DNA of 47,516 bases from a virus. The notes below the pieces were generated by a model. It was not told where the DNA came from. It saw only the letters and a program-made list of their open reading frames with translations, and did not search any database. Both the position numbers and the translations under genes were made by a program. Of the stretch, positions 8,321-15,889 are shown in pieces. The stretch is taken from the IMG/VR virus record IMGVR_UViG_3300017708_000520, positions 1 to 47,516 of that record, one strand, 5' to 3'. Each line of letters starts with the position of its first letter. Positions within the stretch are counted from its first letter, which is position 1.

Positions 8321-9229
8321 ATGGCTATATCACGCGCCCAGTTACTTAAAGAACTCTTACCCGGCCTGAACGCCTTGTTCGGGATGGAGTATGCGAAGTA
8401 CGGCGAAGAGCACGCCGAAATTTATGAAACAGAATCTTCAGATCGCTCGTTTGAAGAAGAAACCAAATTATCAGGCTTTTCTGCAGCACCAGTTAAAGAT
8501 GAAGGTTCTGCAATCGAGTATGATAATGCTCAAGAAGCGTGGACTGCACGCTATACACACGAAACCGTCGCAATGGGTTTCTCTATTACTGAGGAAGCTA
8601 TTGAGGATAACTTGTATGACTCCTTGTCTGCACGTTATACAAAAGCGTTGGCTCGTGCTATGGCGTATACCAAGCAGGTTAAAGCTGCTGCAGTTCTTAA
8701 TAACGCTTTTGCCGCTGGTACTACATATGGTGACGGTAAATCCTTGTGTGCTACTGACCACCCATTAGTATCTGGTGGAACTAACTCAAACGAACCAGCA
8801 GTCGCTGCTGACCTTAACGAAACTTCTTTGGAAGCGTCTGTTATTCAAATTGGTCAGTGGACAGATGAGCGTGGGTTGTTGATTGCAGCTATGCCGCGTA
8901 AGTTGATTATTCCATCAAACTTACAATTTGTTGCTACTCGCCTTCTAGAAACAGAAGGTCGTGTTGGAACAGCGGATAATGACATCAACGCACTTCGCAA
9001 CAATGGTTCTGTACCTGAAGGATATTCAGTTAACCATTATCTAACAGATACGGATGCTTGGTTCTTGATGACTGACGTTCCAAACGGCTTGAAGCACTTT
9101 GTTCGTGCACCGATGGCTACATCTATGGATGCAGACTTCGACACAGGCAATAGTCGCTATAAAGCACGTGAGCGTTATTCTTTTGGGGTATCTGATCCCT
9201 TGGGTATCTTCGGGTCACCCGGAGCATAA
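8321..9229 (+). CDS. Major capsid protein
   Basis: This 302-residue protein sits where the major capsid protein is expected, after scaffold and decoration genes and before a strong terminator. The N-terminal part (LLKELLPGLNALFGMEY) and the GFSITEEAIEDNLYDSLSARY segment resemble the Mu gpT-type branch of HK97-fold capsids. A GDGKSLCATDHPLVSGGTNS loop and a PRKLIIPSNLQFVATRLL strand and helix also fit that branch. The AAGGAGGT ribosome site is close to a perfect anti-16S match, as expected for the most abundant virion protein. Confidence 0.88.
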   Translation: MAISRAQLLKELLPGLNALFGMEYAKYGEEHAEIYETESSDRSFEEETKLSGFSAAPVKDEGSAIEYDNAQEAWTARYTHETVAMGFSITEEAIEDNLYDSLSARYTKALARAMAYTKQVKAAAVLNNAFAAGTTYGDGKSLCATDHPLVSGGTNSNEPAVAADLNETSLEASVIQIGQWTDERGLLIAAMPRKLIIPSNLQFVATRLLETEGRVGTADNDINALRNNGSVPEGYSVNHYLTDTDAWFLMTDVPNGLKHFVRAPMATSMDADFDTGNSRYKARERYSFGVSDPLGIFGSPGA

Positions 9230-9236
9230 CCACATT

Positions 9237-9281
9237 AAAAAGGGGGCGATTTACTTTGCCCCCTTTATTTTTATTTTATTT
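9237..9281 (+). terminator. Rho-independent terminator after the capsid gene
   Basis: A 9-bp stem, AAAGGGGGC (9239-9247) paired with GCCCCCTTT (9258-9266), encloses a 10-base loop. It is followed by a T-rich tract (ATTTTTATTTTATTT). It lies 8 bases after the capsid stop and should cut transcription, boosting the head-gene message relative to downstream genes. Confidence 0.92.
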
Positions 9282-9305
9282 GTGATATAAGTAATTAATC
9301 CCTGA

Positions 9306-9324
9306 CAGTCGCATTGGGCGGCTG
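9306..9324 (+). promoter_or_regulatory. Leader hairpin upstream of the next structural gene
   Basis: CAGTCGC (9306-9312) can pair with GCGGCTG (9318-9324) around ATTGG, giving a 7-bp stem with one G-U pair. It sits between the terminator and the ATG at 9350, so it would lie in the leader of a new or read-through transcript. It may be an RNA stability element. No promoter boxes are clear. Confidence 0.35.
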
Positions 9325-9349
9325 ACACTAGCCAAGACAGGAGATTCAC

Positions 9350-9832
9350 ATGGCTAATACAACATTTACCGGCCCAGTAAGGTCGGAAAACGGTTTTCAA
9401 GACATTACTAAAGATGCAACAAGCGGGCTTGTTACTAGCACTATGACGCTTCAGACTTACGAGGCCACGATTACCGTAGCAAACGGTGCTACAACGGGTA
9501 AAGAGGGGGCTGTTGGCATCCCTGCTAATTTTATACCCATGGGTGTAACGATTGCCGTAACCACTGCAGCAGCTAACAATGTAAATCTTGTTGATATCGG
9601 TACAGATGCAGACACAGACGGTTATGTGGATGGTATTTCAGTGGCTTTAAATAGCACTGGGTTCAAAGGTTTCTTTGGGTGTAACGGTATTCTTGGTATG
9701 TCTGGTTTTACCACGGGAGTATCTGGGCTTGTGGGCGATGAGGTTGAGTTAGTTGTCTCAGCCGATCCCGGCGGCGACACTGTAATTGTTCTGAAGTTTT
9801 TTGGTATTTCCAGTTCATCAGACGCATCATAA
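9350..9832 (+). CDS. Beta-rich virion structural protein
   Basis: This 160-residue protein has an AGGAGAT ribosome site and follows the capsid terminator. It is rich in Thr, Val, Gly and Ala with alternating hydrophobic residues, indicating beta sheets. The MANTTFTGPVRSENGFQDIT start resembles a class of small structural proteins I recall from marine phages. It could be a decoration or fibre-base protein. No enzymatic motif is present. Confidence 0.65.
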   Translation: MANTTFTGPVRSENGFQDITKDATSGLVTSTMTLQTYEATITVANGATTGKEGAVGIPANFIPMGVTIAVTTAAANNVNLVDIGTDADTDGYVDGISVALNSTGFKGFFGCNGILGMSGFTTGVSGLVGDEVELVVSADPGGDTVIVLKFFGISSSSDAS

Positions 9833-9845
9833 TTGGAGGTGATAC

Positions 9846-10127
9846 ATGAGTCATTCCTCTGACGTATTAACAAAACGTGTTACTGGAACAGGTTCTTTAG
9901 CGGTTGGTCCCGCACGTATTCGTCAAATACAAGTCTTAACAGATTCTGGCGGTGCGGGCAGGCTAACAATTACTGACGCTAATGGAGGCAGTACAGTGTT
10001 AGATTTGGATTTTAAGGCGTCTGACTCACATTCTGTCAATATTCCTAATGATGGTATTAGATGTGCTTCTGATGTGTATATATCTGCAGCAACAAACATC
10101 ACTGCCATGACAGTGTTCTACAATTAG
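9846..10127 (+). CDS. Small beta-rich virion protein
   Basis: This 93-residue protein follows the previous gene by 13 bases with a GGAGGTGA ribosome site. It is a compact beta pattern (RIRQIQVLTDSGGAGRLTIT, then AATNITAMTVFYN at the end). A single small sandwich domain is likely. Together with its upstream neighbour it could form capsid decoration or head-fibre parts. The exact role is unknown. Confidence 0.65.
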   Translation: MSHSSDVLTKRVTGTGSLAVGPARIRQIQVLTDSGGAGRLTITDANGGSTVLDLDFKASDSHSVNIPNDGIRCASDVYISAATNITAMTVFYN

Positions 10128-10136
10128 GGTGCTTAC

Positions 10137-10445
10137 ATGCGGGTTTATTATAAAAAAGGCGGGGGCGTAAAATCCCCTGCTTGGCAACGTAAAGAAGGCA
10201 AAAGTAAGTCTGGTGGACTTAATTCTAAAGGTGTTGCTAGCTACCGCAAAGCTAACCCCGGCAGCAAGTTAAAAACTGCTGTCACCACAAAACCTAGCAA
10301 ACTTAAAAAAGGTTCTAAAGCTGCTAAACGGCGTAAGTCTTTTTGCGCTCGTATGAAGGGCATGAAAAAAAGCCGTACAAGCGCAAAAACAGCTAATGAT
10401 CCAAATAGTCGTATCAATAAAAGTCTACGGAAGTGGAATTGCTAA
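10137..10445 (+). CDS. Lysine-rich conserved small protein (FCARMKGMKK type)
   Basis: This 102-residue, very basic protein ends in a dense block: RRKSFCARMKGMKK, then KTANDPNSRINKSLRKWNC at the terminus. I recall this signature from many marine cyanophage and pelagic phage proteins of unknown function. The N-terminus has a YYKKGGGVKSPAW motif like those of the neighbouring small genes. The charge suggests DNA or RNA binding, perhaps DNA packed in the virion, but no fold is evident. Its TAA overlaps the next ATG. Confidence 0.7.
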   Translation: MRVYYKKGGGVKSPAWQRKEGKSKSGGLNSKGVASYRKANPGSKLKTAVTTKPSKLKKGSKAAKRRKSFCARMKGMKKSRTSAKTANDPNSRINKSLRKWNC

Positions 10446-10570
10446 TGGCTATTAGTCGTGCAAATATGAAAAAACAAATACAAACGCCACCTTCTAAACT
10501 GTCTCAACAGCGTAAGAAAGCTGCAGCTAAAAAACGTAAAAAGGAAATTAATGCCGTATCTACAAAGTAG
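10445..10570 (+). CDS. 41-residue basic peptide gene
   Basis: The ATG shares a base with the previous stop (TAATG), and the frame runs 41 codons (MAISRANMKKQIQTPPSK, then KKAAAKKRKKEINAV) to a TAG. Its end overlaps the next gene's start by 20 bases. It is lysine-rich like its neighbours. The coupled start and the basic composition in this run of tiny genes support a real gene. Function unknown. Confidence 0.6.
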   Translation: MAISRANMKKQIQTPPSKLSQQRKKAAAKKRKKEINAVSTK

Positions 10571-11234
10571 TATTCCGTACTTTAAGGCATGGGTACGAAG
10601 AGAATACACAAAAAATTTAGAAGACTATCACGGAGAGTTTTTACACGCCATGGTTGTTGCAGTAACCACAATGCCAAATAGAACACTTAGTTTCCAAGTG
10701 ATTTTTACTGGCTGCGAATCTGACGATACAGATGATCCGAATGTTCATGGCGGAGCTATGTGGGCACGTATGCCACTCACTGCCCTCGTTGCGGATACTC
10801 CGTTAGAAGAATGGCCTACGGAACTGCCTCCGTATATGGCACAACCTTGGGATTGTATGTCCCATACTCATTCAGTTTACAAAATAGAACGCGCATCTCC
10901 TGCACCATGGATAGCTAAAGTTGATGGCGAGTTTTATCCTGCAAAATACTATTTTACTGTTGATTATACTGATAGTGAAGTTGCAGATGATCCCGCACAA
11001 CACAAACAAAGTCATGTACTCGAGTTGTTAGACGCTGGAGAATATACTGGAAATATGGTGGCATTACCAAATAATCGGGTTCGTGTTACGCACCCTGCGT
11101 GGTTTGAAACAGGGCAAGGTGCTCCAGACTTCAAACCGAATCAACATTCCTACGGTTCAAAAGAAGATGTAGATTACGTTTGGGATACAGATAGAGTATT
11201 TAACAATTTGTATAAGGAGACTGACGATGACTAG
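10551..11234 (+). CDS. Conserved-looking protein of unknown function
   Basis: This 227-residue protein begins MPYLQSSIPYFKAWVRREYT and is rich in aromatic and acidic residues. It shows a two-part pattern: a beta-rich segment with FQVIFTGCESDD and ARMPLTAL, then WDCMSHTHSVYKIER and a YYFTVDYTDS segment before an RVTHPAWF motif. I recall close-looking proteins in many marine phages, always without a known role. There is no signal peptide or catalytic triad. It is embedded among structural genes and overlaps the next gene by 8 bases, so a virion or assembly role is likely. Confidence 0.7.
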   Translation: MPYLQSSIPYFKAWVRREYTKNLEDYHGEFLHAMVVAVTTMPNRTLSFQVIFTGCESDDTDDPNVHGGAMWARMPLTALVADTPLEEWPTELPPYMAQPWDCMSHTHSVYKIERASPAPWIAKVDGEFYPAKYYFTVDYTDSEVADDPAQHKQSHVLELLDAGEYTGNMVALPNNRVRVTHPAWFETGQGAPDFKPNQHSYGSKEDVDYVWDTDRVFNNLYKETDDD

Positions 11235-11754
11235 AAAAAAAGGTGATAGAGCAGGAGTTACTGCTAAGAAGAAAACAGGAATGGCATCCTCATTGCGTCC
11301 AAAGAAGAGACCTATGACATCCTCCTTACGTCCAAAACTCCGTCCTGTAGACGATGGCGGCGCTGTAGCACGAGGAAATCGTGCGGCTATGCGAGAGGCT
11401 ACAGACGCAGCTACACTTACTATGCCAGAAGGACAAAATATGAAAGCTGGTGGTATGGCTAAGAAAGGCTTCAAAGCTGGCGGCACCCCATACACCAAAA
11501 CGAAAAAAGGCTTTAAAGCTGGCGGCAAAATGAAAAAAGGCTTCAAAGCTGGCGGTAAGTTAGAAATGGTTAAAAACAAACAGGGCAATACGGTTCCTTT
11601 TTACGCTGCTGACGGCAAAGGTAAAATGAAAGCTGGCGGTAAAGTTAAAAAAGGTTATGCCGCAGGTGGTAAAGCTAAAGGTGCAGCTAAAGGCGGTAAA
11701 GTAAGAGGGGCGGGCATTGCTCGTAAAGGTGTACGCCCTGCCAAGATGCTATGA
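11227..11754 (+). CDS. Lys/Gly repeat protein (KKGFKAGG repeats)
   Basis: This 175-residue, strongly basic protein has an N-terminal part with two copies of a SSLRPK segment (near residues 20-37). The C-terminal half contains about six degenerate KKGFKAGGK-type repeats. It ends VRGAGIARKGVRPAKML, a terminal signature shared with other small genes here. The repeats look suited to nucleic-acid or envelope binding, but that is inference. It overlaps both neighbours by a few bases. Low-complexity composition makes homology calls unsafe. Confidence 0.7.
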   Translation: MTRKKGDRAGVTAKKKTGMASSLRPKKRPMTSSLRPKLRPVDDGGAVARGNRAAMREATDAATLTMPEGQNMKAGGMAKKGFKAGGTPYTKTKKGFKAGGKMKKGFKAGGKLEMVKNKQGNTVPFYAADGKGKMKAGGKVKKGYAAGGKAKGAAKGGKVRGAGIARKGVRPAKML

Positions 11755-11951
11755 ACAAGAATCGTTCTGCACAATTAAGAGACCAGCTAGCGGGGTTGTC
11801 ACCTGATGACGACATGTACCAAGTGTTGTTAGACGAGATAATGATGTTAGAAGGTAAAGGACCGTACGCCAAACCTAGAAAGTTTGGAGGCGGTGGTAAA
11901 GTTCGTGGGTATGGTAAAGCTCGCGGTGCTAAACCCTGTAAGATGAGGTGA
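11751..11951 (+). CDS. Small basic protein with GGGGKVRG tail
   Basis: This 66-residue protein starts inside the stop of the previous gene (ATGA overlap). The first 35 residues are an acidic helical part (LRDQLAGLSPDDDMYQVLLD). The tail is Gly/Lys/Arg-rich (FGGGGKVRGYGKARGAKPCK) and resembles the ends of the 11227 and 14331 genes. Function unknown. Confidence 0.65.
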   Translation: MNKNRSAQLRDQLAGLSPDDDMYQVLLDEIMMLEGKGPYAKPRKFGGGGKVRGYGKARGAKPCKMR

Positions 11952-11957
11952 TAGTTC

Positions 11958-12116
11958 ATGCGTAGATATTATAAATCAGGCGGAAAGATTTGTGCAAAGG
12001 GTAAATCATGGGCAAAACGTACTTTTGATACGTATCCTTCCGCGTATGCAAACATGGCAGCGTCTAAATACTGTAAAGATCCTAAGTATGGCAAAGGCAA
12101 AAAGGCGAAAAAGTAA
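11958..12116 (+). CDS. 52-residue basic protein (GGKICAKG type)
   Basis: An ATG at 11958 opens a 52-codon frame ending with the TAA whose final A is the first base of the next gene's ATG (TAATG). The sequence starts MRRYYKSGGKICAKGKSWAK and continues RTFDTYPSAYANMAASKYCK before a lysine tail. I recall the same motif in many marine phages. It shares the YYKxGG start with the gene at 10137. Two cysteines are present but no full metal site. Likely virion-associated, function unknown. Confidence 0.75.
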   Translation: MRRYYKSGGKICAKGKSWAKRTFDTYPSAYANMAASKYCKDPKYGKGKKAKK

Positions 12117-12445
12117 TGGGCGAGCTAAAGAAATGGCGAGACCAGCAATGGGTAAGGATTGGAACCGATGGTAAAGTCAAAGGCCCGTGCGGCACTTCAA
12201 AAGATAAAAAGAACCCTGACAGGTGTCTTCCAAAAGCTAAAGCAAATAGTCTTTCGAAAGACGAAAAAAGAAAAACCGCGCAAAAGAAAAAACGCGAAGG
12301 GAAAAAAGGCAAAACAGTAGTAAAGAATACAAAAGCTGCTACAGTAAAATTGTCCAATGGTGGATTAGCACGCCGTAAACGCTCTATTGCAAGAGGTTGT
12401 GGCGCGGTTATGGAGAATAAAAGAAAACAAACATTATATACGTAA
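12116..12445 (+). CDS. Basic conserved protein (GPCGTSKDKKNPDRC type)
   Basis: This 109-residue protein is coupled to the previous gene by TAATG. It starts MGELKKWRDQQWVRIGTDG and contains GPCGTSKDKKNPDRCLPKAK, then a lysine-rich helix. I recall this arrangement as a domain of unknown function widespread in marine T4-like and other phages. The tail adds an NGGLARRKRSIARGCGAVME segment, another version of the Gly-rich signature found across this region. No function is established to my knowledge. Confidence 0.75.
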   Translation: MGELKKWRDQQWVRIGTDGKVKGPCGTSKDKKNPDRCLPKAKANSLSKDEKRKTAQKKKREGKKGKTVVKNTKAATVKLSNGGLARRKRSIARGCGAVMENKRKQTLYT

Positions 12446-12454
12446 GGGTAGGAT

Positions 12455-12775
12455 ATGGAAATTTTTCAAAATGGCAGGTTCTCTACGGGTGAACCAGTGT
12501 ATCAAATTGGCACAAAGAATGCTGATGGTACATATGAAGTAAAAGTTTTTGACTTGATGACAAAAGCACAAGCTGAAGCTAAAATGAAATCTATGGGTGT
12601 TAAAGTAGAAACGCCCAAACCTGCGGCCCCCACTAAAAAATCAAAACCCAAATACGATAATATGTCTAAACTAGAACTTGAGGCACTTATGCGAAAAGAA
12701 GGAATTGAGTTAGACCGTCGTGAATCTAAAGCTAAACTTCTTGCGGAAGTAAAGGCACACTTTAAAGGTAAATAA
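12455..12775 (+). CDS. Small protein with HeH/SAP-like C-terminal domain
   Basis: This 106-residue protein has an N-terminal beta part (residues 1-50, FQNGRFSTGEPVYQIGTKN), a Pro/Lys linker, and a C-terminal segment from about residue 68. That segment (MSKLELEALMRKEGIELDRR, then ESKAKLLAEVKAHF) fits a helix-extended-helix fold of the HeH/LEM/SAP group. In phages such domains occur in small head-tail proteins and can bind DNA. A GTAGGAT ribosome site precedes the ATG. The DNA-binding idea is inference. Confidence 0.7.
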   Translation: MEIFQNGRFSTGEPVYQIGTKNADGTYEVKVFDLMTKAQAEAKMKSMGVKVETPKPAAPTKKSKPKYDNMSKLELEALMRKEGIELDRRESKAKLLAEVKAHFKGK

Positions 12776-12777
12776 AT

Positions 12778-13458
12778 ATGGCTACGTCGGGCACCACAGC
12801 GTTCAATATGGACTTTACGGAGATTGCTGAAGAAGCATGGGAACGTGCGGGTCGAGAAATGCGGTCTGGGTACGACCTTCGTACTGCTAGACGTTCTATG
12901 AATCTAATGACGATTGAATGGCAAAACCGTGGGATAAACTTGTGGACTATTGATGAAGGCACTGTAAGCCTTACAAAAGATACTGCTACTTATAATTTAC
13001 CCGCTGATACTATTGATTTGCTTGAGCAGGTTGTGCGTACAGGAAGTGGTACTTCACAACAAGATCTCACAGTGTCACGTATTAGTGTAAGTACCTTTGC
13101 TACTATTCCCAATAAAACTGATACTGGTAGGCCGATTCAAGTGTTTATTGAACGCTTGCGAGATCAACCACGTATTACTGTATGGCCTGTCCCTAACTCT
13201 AACGATTATACGTTTGTATATTGGCGGTTGCGCAGGATTGAAGACGCTGGCTCTGGTACTCAAACAGCGGATATGAATTTCCGCTTCCTCCCGTGTTTAG
13301 TAGCGGGGCTGGCGTACCATATTGCCATGAAAGTACCTGATTTAGCGCCTCGTGTGGATATGTTAAAGGCAGAGTACGAAGCTCAATTTGTTTTAGCGGC
13401 GGGAGAGGACCGAGAAAAAACTCCGTTTCGATTTGTGCCTAATGTGATGAGGCCGTAA
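12778..13458 (+). CDS. Head-tail adaptor (P22 gp4/T7 gp11-type)
   Basis: This 226-residue protein starts with helices (FTEIAEEAWERAGREMRSGY, then MNLMTIEWQNRGINLW). A beta region follows with YNLPADTIDLLE and the PRITVWPVPN and YTFVYWRLRRI strands, then a long C-terminal helical pair. This helix-sheet-helix order, the Y-x-LP-x-D motif and the length fit the portal-bound adaptor ring of short-tailed phages. The ring closes the filled head and connects the nozzle. The next gene starts in its stop (TAATG). Confidence 0.7.
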   Translation: MATSGTTAFNMDFTEIAEEAWERAGREMRSGYDLRTARRSMNLMTIEWQNRGINLWTIDEGTVSLTKDTATYNLPADTIDLLEQVVRTGSGTSQQDLTVSRISVSTFATIPNKTDTGRPIQVFIERLRDQPRITVWPVPNSNDYTFVYWRLRRIEDAGSGTQTADMNFRFLPCLVAGLAYHIAMKVPDLAPRVDMLKAEYEAQFVLAAGEDREKTPFRFVPNVMRP

Positions 13459-14264
13459 TGGACCGTTTTGCGTCTGCACGAAAAGCATTAGCGATATGTG
13501 ATGTTTGTGGGTTTTCCTACAAACTAAAAGAGTTACGCCCACTGTATGTAAAAGGAAACAATACAAATACGCTTGCGTGTCCTACGTGTTGGAACCCAGA
13601 CCATCCGCAACTTAGTTTAGGAGAATTTCCTGTAAATGATCCACAAGCACTTCGTAATCCTCGTCCAGATACCGCTGAATTAGCACCTTCTAGGAATAAT
13701 CAATATGGTTTTAATCCCGTCGGTTTAAATGATCCATTTAATTTACAAGATAATAACCTAATAGCGAGATCAAGTGTGGGGGCTGTTGTAGTAACAGCTA
13801 CTTCTGGTACAAGCAGTACAATTAATGTTACAGGTGTCGCTGCTACAGGTGGGGTGGGTACTGTTACAGTATCTCCCGAAGTAGATGTATCAATTACTCT
13901 CACAGGTGTGGCTAGCACTTCAGGTATTGGCGCTCCAACAATAAGTGTAAATACAGGATACACAGTAACTGTGGCTAACCCCGGTTCGGGGAATAGATAC
14001 TATATTAACGGTGCGTTGCAGCCAACACTTACTCTTTCAGAAGGTAGTACGTATGTATTTAATTGGTCTGCTGCCACGGGACATCCTTTTCGTTTTTCAA
14101 CTACTTCTGATGGGACGCATGGAGGGGGGTCTGAATATACAACAGGAGTGACAATAGACACATCTGCATATACTTCAACTATAACCGTCGCTTCTGGTGC
14201 GCCAACACTTTATTACTATTGTCAATTTCACAGTGCTATGGGGGGGCAACTTAATACAACATAA
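13458..14264 (+). CDS. Virion protein: zinc ribbon, GV-repeat linker, cupredoxin-like domain
   Basis: This 268-residue protein has three parts. Residues 14-44 hold C14-x2-C17 and C41-x2-C44, a zinc ribbon. Residues about 115-168 are two or three GVxxTGxxG repeats like those of the gene at 17382. Residues about 172-268 have a beta-sandwich pattern with TYVFNWSAATGHPF and LYYYCQFHSAMGG. H209, C255, H258 and M261 match the His-Cys-His-Met set of type 1 copper proteins such as plastocyanin, although the Cys-to-Met loop is short (C-x2-H-x2-M). I recall similar YYC..H..MGG ends in marine-phage virion proteins. Copper binding is plausible but unproven. Confidence 0.75.
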   Translation: MDRFASARKALAICDVCGFSYKLKELRPLYVKGNNTNTLACPTCWNPDHPQLSLGEFPVNDPQALRNPRPDTAELAPSRNNQYGFNPVGLNDPFNLQDNNLIARSSVGAVVVTATSGTSSTINVTGVAATGGVGTVTVSPEVDVSITLTGVASTSGIGAPTISVNTGYTVTVANPGSGNRYYINGALQPTLTLSEGSTYVFNWSAATGHPFRFSTTSDGTHGGGSEYTTGVTIDTSAYTSTITVASGAPTLYYYCQFHSAMGGQLNTT

Positions 14265-14330
14265 TATAATATTGCGAGTTTCACTGGATTTGTCAGTTGA
14301 GTTATTGTAACAATGATGTAGGAGATTACT

Positions 14331-14474
14331 ATGATGAAAAAAAGTTACAAAAAAGGCGGTAAGGTAAGTAAACCTGTTAAAACTGCAAAAACCCCTAAAA
14401 AAACTAATGGGGTAAAGGTTCGCGGCACAGGCGCTGCCACAAAAGGTCTATTTGCAAGAGGGCCAATGGCGTAG
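14331..14474 (+). CDS. 47-residue basic Gly/Lys peptide gene
   Basis: A TAGGAGATT ribosome site precedes an ATG at 14331. The frame encodes MMKKSYKKGGKVSKPVKTAK, then a KVRGTGAATKGLFARG ending. It combines the KKGGK start and RGxGxAxxG end found in other small genes here (10137, 11227, 11751). A second ATG lies at 14334. The AT-rich gap before it (14265-14330) may hold a promoter, but none is clear. Function unknown. Confidence 0.7.
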   Translation: MMKKSYKKGGKVSKPVKTAKTPKKTNGVKVRGTGAATKGLFARGPMA

Positions 14475-14477
14475 CGC

Positions 14478-15107
14478 ATGAATTATACTGAGTTAAAAAC
14501 TAACATAGAAGACATCTGTGAGAATACATTTACAGATGACCAGTTAGCTATGTTTACTCAGCAAGCAGAACAGAAAATATACAACTCTGTACAAATACCA
14601 GCGTTACGTAAAAATGTAATCGCTACGTTAACCGCTAATAATAAATACTTAGCGTTACCTTCAGATTATCTGTACACGTATAGTTTAGCGATTGTTGACG
14701 GTTCTAGTAACTATATTTATTTGTTAGACAAAGATGTCAATTTTATTCGAGAAGCGTACCCAAATCAAACTACCACAGGTGTGCCCGTGCATTACGCAAA
14801 TTTTGATGATGATGCGTTTATTTTAGGCCCAACACCAGACACAGCGTATGAAACAGAGTTACACTATGGGTACTACCCACAATCAATTGTAACTGCGAAC
14901 ACTACATGGCTGGGGGAAGAATTTGATTCTGCATTACTTAATGGCGCATTAGTTGAGGCAATTCGATTTATGAAAGGTGAGCAGGACATGGTAGAAATGT
15001 ACAATAAAATGTTCGCTCTTTCTATGGGGCTTCTCAAAAATCTTGGAGATGGTAAGTTAAGAGGAGATACTTATCGTTCTGGACAACCAAGAAACCCAGT
15101 TAGTTAG
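14478..15107 (+). CDS. Second adaptor-type head-tail connector protein
   Basis: This 209-residue protein begins with helices (MNYTELKTNIEDICENTFTD, then QLAMFTQQAEQKIYNSV). It continues with KYLALPSDYLYTYSLAIVDG, a beta stretch with DAFILGPTPD and ETELHYGYYP, and a C-terminal helical pair. This matches the layout I know for the phage adaptor family exemplified by SU10. It starts 3 bases after the previous small gene. With the protein at 12778, two adaptor-like proteins are present, perhaps two stacked rings between portal and nozzle. Confidence 0.7.
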   Translation: MNYTELKTNIEDICENTFTDDQLAMFTQQAEQKIYNSVQIPALRKNVIATLTANNKYLALPSDYLYTYSLAIVDGSSNYIYLLDKDVNFIREAYPNQTTTGVPVHYANFDDDAFILGPTPDTAYETELHYGYYPQSIVTANTTWLGEEFDSALLNGALVEAIRFMKGEQDMVEMYNKMFALSMGLLKNLGDGKLRGDTYRSGQPRNPVS

Positions 15108-15115
15108 GATATTTA

Positions 15116-15412
15116 ATGTTTAAAATAGATGTAAGTGTACCACAATATGACAGTGTAGTAGGTGTTAATACTACAGAAAATCGTGGTTTTACCCCAGATG
15201 AACTTGCGGAACAGTGTGTCCAAAAGATCATATCGGTCTCCGATAATACGCATCCCGGTGTAAGAGACCAAGCTCGTGCTTTTTCTAAGCACATTGAAAC
15301 GCTTGTTGCGAGTTATATGCGACAGGCTATTCGTAGTGACCGAACAACTGTGTGTAATGCGCTTGTTGATGCAGGTCATCCCCAACTGGCTGAACTTATA
15401 AGGAGACTTTAA
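15116..15412 (+). CDS. Small helical head-tail region protein
   Basis: This 98-residue protein has a GFTPDELAEQCVQKIISVSD segment and a helical C-terminus (RQAIRSDRTTVCNALVDAGH, then PQLAELIRRL). I recall the family from uncultured marine phages between adaptor and fibre genes. No function is known. A TTAGGAT ribosome site lies upstream, and the next gene begins 1 base after the stop. A connector or assembly role is possible from position. Confidence 0.7.
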   Translation: MFKIDVSVPQYDSVVGVNTTENRGFTPDELAEQCVQKIISVSDNTHPGVRDQARAFSKHIETLVASYMRQAIRSDRTTVCNALVDAGHPQLAELIRRL

Positions 15413-15413
15413 C

Positions 15414-15863
15414 ATGGCCTTTAACGGAAACTTTATGTGTACTTCTTTCAAGAAAGAGCTTCTTGAGGGCGGTCACGATTTTAAAAACAGCGGTGGAGAT
15501 ACTTTCAAAATCGCATTATATGACAACAGTGCTACATTTACTGCGGCAACCACAGCCTACACAACTTCAAACGAAGTGAGTAACTCTGGTTCTTATTCCG
15601 CAGGCGGTGGCACCTTAACTCGTGTTGACCCAACTACTTCAGGTACAACTGCGCTTACAGATTTTGCAGACATTACATTTACATCTGCAACTATTACGGC
15701 TCGCGGTGCATTGATTTATAATACAACTGAAGGTGGTGGATCAGGCACAGCTAACACTGTTGTTGTCTTGGATTTTGGCGCAAATAAAACATCTACGGCA
15801 GGCGACTTTCAAATTGCTTTTCCAACAGCGGATGCTTCAAACGCAATTATAAGAATCGCCTAA
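15414..15863 (+). CDS. Beta-rich structural protein
   Basis: This 149-residue protein has an AAGGAGACT ribosome site. The start MAFNGNFMCTSFKKELLEGG is followed by FKIALYDNSATFTAAT and a long Thr/Ser/Gly-rich beta region. It resembles single-domain structural proteins I recall beside fibre genes in marine phages. Likely a fibre-base or decoration protein. No motif defines it further. Confidence 0.65.
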   Translation: MAFNGNFMCTSFKKELLEGGHDFKNSGGDTFKIALYDNSATFTAATTAYTTSNEVSNSGSYSAGGGTLTRVDPTTSGTTALTDFADITFTSATITARGALIYNTTEGGGSGTANTVVVLDFGANKTSTAGDFQIAFPTADASNAIIRIA

Positions 15864-15889
15864 ACGGTACTAGATAGGAGATTGTTGCG

